46,962 nucleotides of DNA from an uncultured Atopobiaceae bacterium (GTDB lineage Bacteria; Actinomycetota; Coriobacteriia; Coriobacteriales; Atopobiaceae): assembly GCA_944320385.1 (NCBI GenBank), contig CALUHH010000015.1, positions 1-46,962 of the forward strand. The letters run 5' to 3'. The notes beneath the pieces were generated by a model. It ran no database searches, was not told the DNA's origin, and worked only from the letters and a program-made list of their open reading frames with translations. Below are positions 40,979 through 46,962 of this stretch, piece after piece. Both the position numbers and the translations under genes were made by a program. Each line of letters opens with the position of its first letter. Positions within the stretch are counted from its first letter, which is position 1.

Positions 40979-41391
40979 TGAGGGTCCTGGCGCTCGACAT
41001 CGGCGAGGTGCGCGTCGGGGTTGCCGTGAGCGACCCCGACGCGCGCGTCGCGTCTCCGGTCTGCGTGCTCCCCGCGGCGGAGGTGCTGGCCGGGGCACGC
41101 AGCTTCCGCCGCGTCCTGGAGGACTGGGAGCCCGACGTCCTTCTCTGCGGGCGGCCCCTCACGCTGGCGGGGGAGGAGGGCCCTCAGGCGGCGCGCATCA
41201 GGGAGCAGGCCCAAAAGATAGCCAAATCCTGCGGACTTCCGTTGGAGTTTGCGGACGAGCGCCTCTCGTCGGCGGAAGCTAAGCGTATCCTTAAACAACA
41301 GGGCCTCTCCGAGCGCTCTATGCGCGGCAAGGTCGACATGGTTGCCGCGTCCCTGTTCCTGCAGTCCTGGCTCGACGCCAGGCAGAGCTGA
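40978..41391 (+). CDS. ruvX: RuvX/YqgF pre-16S rRNA nuclease
   Basis: The 137-residue RNase-H-fold protein completes 16S rRNA 5' maturation; it was earlier proposed as a Holliday-junction resolvase. The metal-binding aspartate is in LALDIGEVRVGVAVSDP. CGRPLTLAGEEGPQA and FADERLSSAEAKRIL carry the other acidic sites. The GTG at 40978 overlaps the alaS TAG by one base; no ribosome site is seen, so translation is probably coupled. The canonical DxGxxRxG(V) motif reads DIGEVRVG. Confidence 0.93.
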   Translation: MRVLALDIGEVRVGVAVSDPDARVASPVCVLPAAEVLAGARSFRRVLEDWEPDVLLCGRPLTLAGEEGPQAARIREQAQKIAKSCGLPLEFADERLSSAEAKRILKQQGLSERSMRGKVDMVAASLFLQSWLDARQS

Positions 41392-41400
41392 AAGGGCACG

Positions 41401-42642
41401 ATGGCCACTACCGACGGCAGGACCCCCCGCGGGTCCCACTTTGGAACCCCCGACGCCTCCGCGCGTCCCGGCTCCGCCCCCGCGCAGTCCCCCCTCTCGA
41501 CCGGCAACGTGACCGCCCCGCAGAGCGCCCTCTCCGGGAGCCGCGTCTCGAGCCGCACCGCGGCCGCCACGCGCCGCGCCGGCGCTCACGGCGTCCAGCG
41601 CGACGAGCACGCCCGCCACGGCAGCAGGGCTCCCTACTTCGCCCTCGCCTTCGTCGCGATCGCCCTGGTGCTGGGCGTCGTCCTCGTGCTCGTCCCCGCG
41701 CTCACCGCGGGCGAGGGCGGCGGGGAGACCCAGACCATCACGCCGGGCACCACCGTGACCATCACCGTTCCCGAGGGGGCGGGCGCGTCCGTCGTCGCGG
41801 ACGCCCTCTTTGACGGCGGCCTGATCGCCAACAAGAGCGAGTTCCTCAACGAGGTGCGCCGCACCAACGCCGAGTCGAGCCTCAAGAGCGGCACCTACGA
41901 GTTCGTCACCGGCATCGACCAGTCCGACATCATCACGCAGCTCACGACCGGCCCGGTCATGGCCGTGACCATCACCGTCCCCGAGGGCTACACGCTCTCC
42001 GACATCGCCGCGCTGGTGGAGGAGAAGGCGGGCATCCCCGCCGAGGACTTCCTCGCCCAGGCCAAGGCTTCCAACTACGTCGCCGACTACGCCTTCCTCT
42101 CCGACGTGAGCGACGACTCGCTCGAGGGCTACCTCTTCCCCAAGACCTACGGCTTCCCCACGTCCGACGTGACGGCCGACGAGATCATCCGCGCGATGCT
42201 CGACCAGTTTGAGACCGAGGTCGCGAGCATCGACTTCGACGCCTGCATCGCCTCGATCCAGGAGCGCTACGGCGTCACCGTCAACGAGGACGACATCATC
42301 ACGATGGCCTCGATCATCGAGCGCGAGGCGGCCTCCGACGACCAGCGCGCCGACATCGCCTCGGTCTTCTACAACCGCCTGGAGATCGGCATGATGCTGC
42401 AGAGCGACGCGACGCTCGTCTACTCGCTCGGGCGCAACGTCACCGCCGACGACCTCAAGGTGGACGACCCCTACAACACCTACACGCGCGAGGGCCTCAC
42501 GCCCACGCCGATCTGCTCGCCGGGCCTGCCCTCCATCCAGGCGGCGGCCAACCCCTCCGAGACGACCTACCTGTACTTCTACATCACGCCCGACACCGCG
42601 CAGTTCTCCGAGACCTACGACGAGCACATGCAGTCCTGGTAG
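41401..42642 (+). CDS. mltG: Endolytic murein transglycosylase MltG
   Basis: The 413-residue protein has a proline/serine-rich cytoplasmic N-terminus (about 1-75). One membrane helix follows (about 80-100, ALAFVAIALVLGVVLVLVPAL), then an external LysM-like plus YceG domain. The catalytic glutamate lies in MASIIEREAAS. EGYLFPKTYGFP, MLQSDATLVYSLG and the closing YITPDTAQFSETYDEH are family blocks. MltG cleaves nascent glycan strands and sets their length. The start at 41401 lies 9 bp after ruvX. Confidence 0.95.
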   Translation: MATTDGRTPRGSHFGTPDASARPGSAPAQSPLSTGNVTAPQSALSGSRVSSRTAAATRRAGAHGVQRDEHARHGSRAPYFALAFVAIALVLGVVLVLVPALTAGEGGGETQTITPGTTVTITVPEGAGASVVADALFDGGLIANKSEFLNEVRRTNAESSLKSGTYEFVTGIDQSDIITQLTTGPVMAVTITVPEGYTLSDIAALVEEKAGIPAEDFLAQAKASNYVADYAFLSDVSDDSLEGYLFPKTYGFPTSDVTADEIIRAMLDQFETEVASIDFDACIASIQERYGVTVNEDDIITMASIIEREAASDDQRADIASVFYNRLEIGMMLQSDATLVYSLGRNVTADDLKVDDPYNTYTREGLTPTPICSPGLPSIQAAANPSETTYLYFYITPDTAQFSETYDEHMQSW

Positions 42643-42654
42643 CGGGGGCGGACG

Positions 42655-43155
42655 ATGGGTCTTTTCAGGGCCACGCGCTACGTGGCCGCGCTTCCGCTCG
42701 TGGACGTTGACGCCCTCGTGCGCGACGGCGTGCGGCTGGTGCTGCTCGACCGCGACAACACCTGCGTGCCGCGCGACGCGCGCGTCGCGCCCGCCGAGGT
42801 TACGGCCTGGCTCGACCGCGCGCGCGACGCGGGGCTGGCGCTGTGCCTGGTCTCCAACAACTTCCACACGAGCCACGTGAGCCGCACGGCGCGCGAGCTC
42901 GGCGTGGGCTTCGTGGACCACGCGATGAAGCCGCTGCCGGTCGCGCTGCGCCGGGTCATGCGCCGCGCGGGCGTGGGGCCCGAGGCAACGGTGATGATCG
43001 GCGACCAGGTGTTCACCGACGTCGCGGCCGGCAACCTCGCCGGCGTCCGCACGGTGCTCGTGCGCCCGCAGTCCCGGACCGACCTCTGGTACACGCACGT
43101 CTTCCGCGTCTTCGAGCGGCTCGCCCTGCGCGGCGTGGCCTTCGAGGGCGAGTAG
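42655..43155 (+). CDS. YqeG-family HAD phosphatase
   Basis: The 166-residue protein has HAD motif I as VLLDRDNTCVP (DxDNT form), motif II LCLVSNNFH, the lysine in HAMKPLP and motif III MIGDQVFTDVAAGN. This is the IIIA-type YqeG family; some members act as phosphatidylglycerophosphate phosphatases, others are uncharacterised. It is 12 bp downstream of mltG and probably in the same operon. Cytosolic, with no membrane segment. Confidence 0.88.
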   Translation: MGLFRATRYVAALPLVDVDALVRDGVRLVLLDRDNTCVPRDARVAPAEVTAWLDRARDAGLALCLVSNNFHTSHVSRTARELGVGFVDHAMKPLPVALRRVMRRAGVGPEATVMIGDQVFTDVAAGNLAGVRTVLVRPQSRTDLWYTHVFRVFERLALRGVAFEGE

Positions 43156-43231
43156 GGGAGCGACGTCCTTCCCGTCTAACATTCCGCCTCGTCCGAAAAG
43201 GACGCTCGGTGCGCGCTCGCCCGCTCACTGC

Positions 43232-43237
43232 TAGAAT
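43232..43237 (+). promoter_or_regulatory. -10 box for aroK
   Basis: TAGAAT in the context CTGCTAGAATCGG, 29 bp before the aroK GTG. Upstream, CGTCCTT (43172) and AAGGACG (43197) form a weak hairpin. Confidence 0.45.
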
Positions 43238-43265
43238 CGGGTGCGGTAGATTCAGAGGAGGTTGC

Positions 43266-43814
43266 GTGCAGGACAGGGCCGCGGGATACGTCGTACACGA
43301 GGGGTGCGACCACATCTTCTTCGTGGGCTTTCTCGGTGCGGGAAAGTCGACGCTCGCCCGCAACCTCGGCGCGCTCTTCCATCGCCCGCACGTGGACACC
43401 GACCGCCTGGTCGAGCGCGCGCTCGGCAAGACGGTCGCGCAGGTCTTTGCCGAGGACGGCGAGGACGCCTTCCGCGACGCCGAGACCCGCGAGCTCGCGC
43501 GCCTCGCCGCGCGCAAGTCCCTGCTGGTGAGCTGTGGGGGCGGCATCGTCGAGCGCCCGGAGAACTGCGCGCTCATGCACGAGATGGGCTCGGTGCTCTT
43601 CCTCGACGGCGACCTCGCCGACTCGCTGCGCCAGATTCGCTGCCCCGAGCGTCGCCCCGACCTGGGGACGGCCGAGCACGCGGCGCAGGTCTACCGCCAC
43701 CGGCGCCCCCTCTACGAGGCGGTGGCCGACCTCACGATCGACATCAGGAACAAGACGTTCGAGCAGGTGGCGCATGAGGCGGGCCAGCTGCTCTGGGAAA
43801 GGGGCCTGCTATGA
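43266..43814 (+). CDS. aroK: Shikimate kinase
   Basis: The 182-residue enzyme phosphorylates shikimate in chorismate synthesis. It has Walker A FLGAGKSTLARNLG, the shikimate-binding DTDRLVER, VSCGGGIVERPEN, and the lid RPDLG followed by YRHRRPLYEAVADLTID. Residues 1-13 extend beyond the usual start. The GTG at 43266 follows GAGGAGG by 4 bp; no in-frame ATG fits. Its stop overlaps the next ATG (ATGA). The downstream AroB-like protein makes this an aromatic-pathway pair. Confidence 0.9.
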   Translation: MQDRAAGYVVHEGCDHIFFVGFLGAGKSTLARNLGALFHRPHVDTDRLVERALGKTVAQVFAEDGEDAFRDAETRELARLAARKSLLVSCGGGIVERPENCALMHEMGSVLFLDGDLADSLRQIRCPERRPDLGTAEHAAQVYRHRRPLYEAVADLTIDIRNKTFEQVAHEAGQLLWERGLL

Positions 43815-44926
43815 GCGACCAGACCGCGGAGGCGGTGGGCGAGCTTCACCGCATGAGGCAGTGGGTGGCGCTGCGCAGCGCGTCGATGGACGTGCGCGGC
43901 GGCATCGGTCTCTCCGGGCATGTTGCCAAGGACCTGCGCACCGCCATCGGCAAGCCGCACGCCTGCGCCCTGGTGGGGGAGGCGGGCGTCTCGGCCGACC
44001 TGCTCGAGACCTATCGCCGCGACCTGCTGGACGCGGGCTTCGAGGTGCGCCCGCTCGAGATGCCGCCGGGGGGCTGCGACCTCATGCGGGCGCAGGCCTT
44101 CGCGGAGCTGCTTCTCGGCGCGCGCATCACGGCCGACGACCTCGTCGTGGCCATCGGCGGGGAGCAGACCCTCTCGTGCGCCTCGTTTGCCTGCATGCTG
44201 TGGTGCGGCGGCGTCTCGCTCGTCGAGGTCCCGACCACGGCGCCCGTGGCCGTGGCGGCGTCGGTGACCCCGCGCCCGCTCGACGTCCCCGGCGCTCCGG
44301 GGATGCTGCGCCACGACGGCGGCGCGCGCTTCTCGATCGTGGACGTGAACCTCTTTGACCTCGACCCCGCGCACGAGGAGCTGCGCCACGCGTTCGCCCT
44401 CATGGCGGCGACGGCCGCCTGCGACAGCAACAAGGCCTTCGAGCGGCTCTGGGACTCCGCCGACGACCTCGTCGCCGGTGACGAGCAGGTCATCCTGCGC
44501 CAGCTGCTCGACGCCGTGAAGAGCCGCGGCCGCGTCGTGGCCTCCACGTCCGCCGCCACGCGCCAGTCGATCGCCTACGGGCAGGAGCTCGCCGGCGCCC
44601 TGCGCTCCCTGCTGGGCGACGGGGCGCCCGCCTCCGCGCTGCTCGCCGACGGCCTGCGCTTCTCGGCGCGCCTCGCGGTGGCGCTCGAGCAGCTCTCCGT
44701 CGACGACATGTTCACCCAGGACGAGCTGCTGGAGCGGCTCGGGCTGGGGACGACCGAGGCCACGGTCGACCCCGAGGCCCTCGTCGCGGCGATGCGCACG
44801 GAGCGCTTCAGGAGCACCAATCGCTTCATGGTGGCGACGCCGCGCGCCTTGGGGCGCGTGCGCCTCAGCGTGGTTCCCGACGACCTGCTCGAGGAGCACG
44901 TCGCGGCCTGGTGCGCGTCGCGCTGA
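43811..44926 (+). CDS. Divergent 3-dehydroquinate-synthase-like protein
   Basis: The 371-residue protein follows aroK with ATGA overlap, the place of aroB in many genomes. It keeps the AroB NAD-binding pattern: LVVAIGGEQTLSCASFACMLWCGGVSLVEVPTT. The catalytic parts are much changed. The D-S-S-x-G-G-K-T segment after VPTT reads VAVAASVTPRPL. The zinc-ligand region normally G-H-T-x-G-H-A reads AYGQELAGA, lacking both histidines. It is therefore probably not a normal dehydroquinate synthase. Either it is an inactive or repurposed paralogue, or true AroB is encoded elsewhere. The N-terminal 30 residues are not family-like. Confidence 0.65.
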   Translation: MSDQTAEAVGELHRMRQWVALRSASMDVRGGIGLSGHVAKDLRTAIGKPHACALVGEAGVSADLLETYRRDLLDAGFEVRPLEMPPGGCDLMRAQAFAELLLGARITADDLVVAIGGEQTLSCASFACMLWCGGVSLVEVPTTAPVAVAASVTPRPLDVPGAPGMLRHDGGARFSIVDVNLFDLDPAHEELRHAFALMAATAACDSNKAFERLWDSADDLVAGDEQVILRQLLDAVKSRGRVVASTSAATRQSIAYGQELAGALRSLLGDGAPASALLADGLRFSARLAVALEQLSVDDMFTQDELLERLGLGTTEATVDPEALVAAMRTERFRSTNRFMVATPRALGRVRLSVVPDDLLEEHVAAWCASR

Positions 44927-44977
44927 TTCGTCGGGACCGTCGACACAAGACCGTCAACCTCGGAAAGGAAGATCCCA

Positions 44978-46102
44978 ATGGCAGACACCAATGCCTGCGC
45001 GGGGCGCGTGGAGCGCCTTCGCGAGCTCATGGCGGAGCGCGGCTATGACGCCGTCGTCCTGCGCAACAACCCCGACCTGCGCTGGCTCACCGGCGCCGAG
45101 CGCACCTTCGACTTCGAGATCGCCCACACCGCCGTGGTGACGCGCGACGGCCTCTGGCTCCACACGGACTCGCGCTACTACAACACCTTCCGCGAGCGCC
45201 TGGGCGCCGACTGCCCCTGGAAGATCGATATGGACGTCATCGACCCCGCCCGCTGGGCCGCCGAGCGCGCCCGCGACGCCCATGCCCGCGTGGTGGCCGT
45301 CGAGGACACCTGCACCCTCTCGTTCTTCGACGCCTTCAACGCCGCCTGCTCTGCCGTCGGCATCGCCTGCCTGACCCCGCGCCTCCATGGTGACATCTGC
45401 GATCTGCGCAGCGTCAAGGACGCCGAGGAGATCGCGCTCATGCGCCGCGCCCAGGAGGTCACCGACGAGGCCTTCGACCACATCTGCGGCTTCATCCGCG
45501 CCGGCCTCACCGAGCAGGAGATCCGCGTGGAGCTTGAGAACTACATGCTCTCCCACGGCGCCGACGAGCTCTCCTTCGGCACGATCATCGCGGCCGGCCC
45601 CAACGGCGCCAACCCGCACGCCCAGCCGGGCCCCTACGTGGTGAGGGAGGGTGACCTCATCGTCATGGACTACGGCGCCGGGTACCACGACTACCACGCC
45701 GACATGACGCGCACCGTCTGCGTGGGCGAGCCGTCCGCCGAGCAGCGCGCCGTCTACGACGTCGTCCGTCGCGCCCACGAGGCCTGCGCCGCCGCGGTCC
45801 ATGCCGGCGTGATCGGCCGCGACATCCACCAGGTGGCGGTCGACGTCATCTCCGAGGCGGGCTACGGCGAGTACTTCGGCCACGGCCTCGGCCACGGCGT
45901 GGGCCTCGAGATCCACGAGCGCCCCAACTTCAACCGCGCCTGGGACCGCCCAGTCCCGGCGGGCGCCGTCGTGACCATCGAGCCGGGCATCTACCTGCCG
46001 GGCAAGTTCGGCATCCGCCTCGAGGACTTTGGCGTGGTGACCGAGGACGGCTACGAGCCCTTCACCGCCTCCACCCACGACCTCGTGATCGTGGGCAAGT
46101 AG
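44978..46102 (+). CDS. Xaa-Pro aminopeptidase (M24B family)
   Basis: The 374-residue metallopeptidase removes N-terminal residues before proline. An N-terminal creatinase-like domain (about 1-135, ending DICDLRSVKDAEEI) precedes the pita-bread domain. Metal ligands are seen in VMDYGAGYHDYHADMTRT (two aspartates), FGHGLGHGVGLEIHERP (His), VVTIEPGIYLPG (Glu) and RLEDFGVVTEDG (Glu). It is cytosolic. The ATG at 44978 follows GGAAAGGAAG. In many Gram-positive genomes efp follows this gene; here the 41-bp array follows instead. Confidence 0.93.
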   Translation: MADTNACAGRVERLRELMAERGYDAVVLRNNPDLRWLTGAERTFDFEIAHTAVVTRDGLWLHTDSRYYNTFRERLGADCPWKIDMDVIDPARWAAERARDAHARVVAVEDTCTLSFFDAFNAACSAVGIACLTPRLHGDICDLRSVKDAEEIALMRRAQEVTDEAFDHICGFIRAGLTEQEIRVELENYMLSHGADELSFGTIIAAGPNGANPHAQPGPYVVREGDLIVMDYGAGYHDYHADMTRTVCVGEPSAEQRAVYDVVRRAHEACAAAVHAGVIGRDIHQVAVDVISEAGYGEYFGHGLGHGVGLEIHERPNFNRAWDRPVPAGAVVTIEPGIYLPGKFGIRLEDFGVVTEDGYEPFTASTHDLVIVGK

Positions 46103-46139
46103 GCGAGAAGAGCCTCCACCAAGAAGAGCCGGCATTCCG

Positions 46140-46233
46140 GGGCCCGCCCGGCGTGCCCCCGTGCTCAGACGGCTTCGCCGCGCCCAGGGCGCGCGGCTGC
46201 AGAACTGTGCGCGGGGACACGCCGGGCGGGCCC
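46140..46233. repeat. Hairpin with 16-bp perfect arms after the peptidase gene
   Basis: GGGCCCGCCCGGCGTG (46140-46155) pairs perfectly with CACGCCGGGCGGGCCC (46218-46233). The loop contains GCTCAGACGGC, similar to CTCAGACAGC inside the argJ-argB element. The right arm ends 6 bp before the first unit of array 3. Confidence 0.85.
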
Positions 46234-46239
46234 GAGTTG

Positions 46240-46889
46240 CTTAAAGAATCGCTCCCATCCGGGCGGACGGCGTGGCGCCGCTTAAGGAATCGCCCCATCC
46301 GGGAGAACGGCGGGGTGCCGCTTAATGAATCGCTCTCATTCGAGAGGGGCGGGCCTCCGTGCTTAGGAAACGCGTCCCATCCGGGCGGACGGCGTGGCGC
46401 CGCTTAAGGGATCGCTCCCATCCGGGCGGACGGCGTGGCGCCGCTTAAAGAATCGCTCTCATTCGAGAAGGACGGGCCTCCGTGCTTAGTAAACGCGTCC
46501 CATCCGGCGGGGCGGCCCGGACCCGGGCGCCGCGGCCCCCGGACGGGGCGCGATCCTTAAGCGCGGACCGCCCTTCTCGCCGGATAGGCCGCGATCTCTA
46601 AGCGCGGCGGAACGGAATTCCCGGACGGGGCGCGATCTTTAAGCGCGGACCGTCCTTCTCGCCGGACGGGGCGCGATCCTTAAGCACGGATCGTCCTTCT
46701 CGCCGGACGGGACGCGATCATTAAGCGAGAAGGACCCAGAGCTCCGGATGGGCCGCGATCTTTAAGCGCGGCACCACCGATTCGCCGGATGGGGCTCATT
46801 TCTTAAGCACGGATCCCGCCACGGTCCGGACGGGGCGCAAACCTTAAGCGCCGCCTCGCCGTTCTCCCGGACGGGAGGCAAAGCCTAAG
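46240..46889. repeat. Array 3: head-to-head 41-bp tandem repeats (7 forward, 9 inverted)
   Basis: Forward units start CTTA at 46240, 46281, 46321, 46362, 46403, 46444 and 46485 (steps 41, 40, 41, 41, 41, 41). Inverted units start CCGG at 46539, 46580, 46621, 46662, 46703, 46744, 46785, 46826 and 46867, all exactly 41 bp apart. Each has a 23-bp core (CCGGA at one end, GCGCGATC inside, TTAAG at the other) and an 18-bp variable spacer. GTCCTTCTCG abuts two cores (46652, 46693), its variant GCCCTTCTCG abuts another (46570), and CGAGAAGGAC lies at 46726. Within the forward half, units 1, 4 and 5 share a spacer and units 3 and 6 share another. This points to local duplication. No gene is apparent in 46103-46962. 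Confidence 0.95.
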
Positions 46890-46917
46890 TGTTGTGTGCC
46901 AACACGTTGTTGACGCC
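46886..46917 (-). repeat. Outer flank of array 3, inverted copy of 44-75
   Basis: These 32 bp (TAAGTGTTGTGTGCCAACAC, then GTTGTTGACGCC) are the reverse complement of 44-75 at 29 of 32 positions. They lie at the corresponding outer edge of the array. Confidence 0.75.
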
Positions 46918-46962
46918 CCGGGGGTGACAAACAGGGAGGGTCCCGCCAAGCTGTGAGTGTCC

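Noticed and set aside
38261..41098. A 945-residue minus-strand open frame opposite alaS
   Set aside because: Antisense shadow produced by codon bias; Gly/Ala/Val/Asp-rich with no recognisable domain.
46539..46889. CRISPR array (23-bp repeats with 18-bp spacers)
   Set aside because: Spacers are too short and some are shared. A facing inverted half exists, repeats are degenerate and there are no cas genes. The regularity is real but the class is different.

Overview
The window is a GC-rich (about 70% by eye) bacterial chromosome segment. It is densely coding on both strands. The gene content, GC content, ATG/GTG starts with GGAGG-type ribosome sites and close protein matches to family consensus suggest a Coriobacteriia member, probably Olsenella/Atopobiaceae-like. 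This is inferred from style and families, not from a marker gene. No rRNA, tRNA, phage, IS transposase or CRISPR array was found.

Layout. 1-415: a 41-bp repeat array. 416-5734: a Dxs-like enzyme (minus), a DegV protein and a FeoA-FeoB fusion. 5735-6114: a second 41-bp array. 6115-9787: an unknown membrane protein, a LOG-family protein, a repeat array, a 35-residue membrane peptide, a VTT membrane protein, an HPr-like protein and a deoxyinosine glycosylase. 9784-10760: a RelB-like/PIN toxin-antitoxin pair. 10902-13651: a GH32 sucrose hydrolase with a LacI regulator, plus what looks like a 12-codon remnant of a PTS transporter. 13870-15866: a LysR regulator, a lipoprotein and a DhaL-like protein. 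16080-21096: arginine biosynthesis argC-argJ-argB-argD behind a good sigma70-type promoter. 21130-22680: an AbiEi/DUF559-like gene between two 119-bp direct repeats. 22698-28678: a UMF1-type MFS transporter, a Zn-dependent phospholipase C-like protein, Vsr, a metallophosphatase and an SGNH-GNAT fusion. 28829-31451: an ATP-grasp-like protein with an HD-type triphosphohydrolase. 31565-34128: an alpha/beta hydrolase and RarA. 34181-37224: DUF948, an anti-sigma factor, a SigB-type sigma factor and an AI-2E family transporter. 37207-38232: a DUF4160 module between 28-bp direct repeats. 38318-46102: alaS-ruvX-mltG-yqeG-like-aroK-aroB-like-peptidase. 46140-46889: the third and largest 41-bp array.

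The most unusual part is between the genes. Nearly every intergenic space carries a long inverted repeat or a head-to-head repeat array: direct repeats facing inverted copies of themselves. At least five unrelated sequence families share this design. Periods are about 20, 31 and exactly 41 bp, close to whole numbers of DNA turns. Loops, spacers or centres of many of them carry CGAGAAGRAC or a close relative. I count 22 exact CGAGAAGAAC and 14 CGAGAAGGAC (either strand) in 47 kb, against well under one expected by chance. The motif also sits just inside or just before several start codons in different reading frames. I do not recognise this as a described system. It could be an uptake or processing signal, a nucleoid-protein site, or the mark of a non-autonomous palindromic element family. 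Two small defence-like modules bounded by direct repeats suggest that these elements also mediate gene gain and loss.
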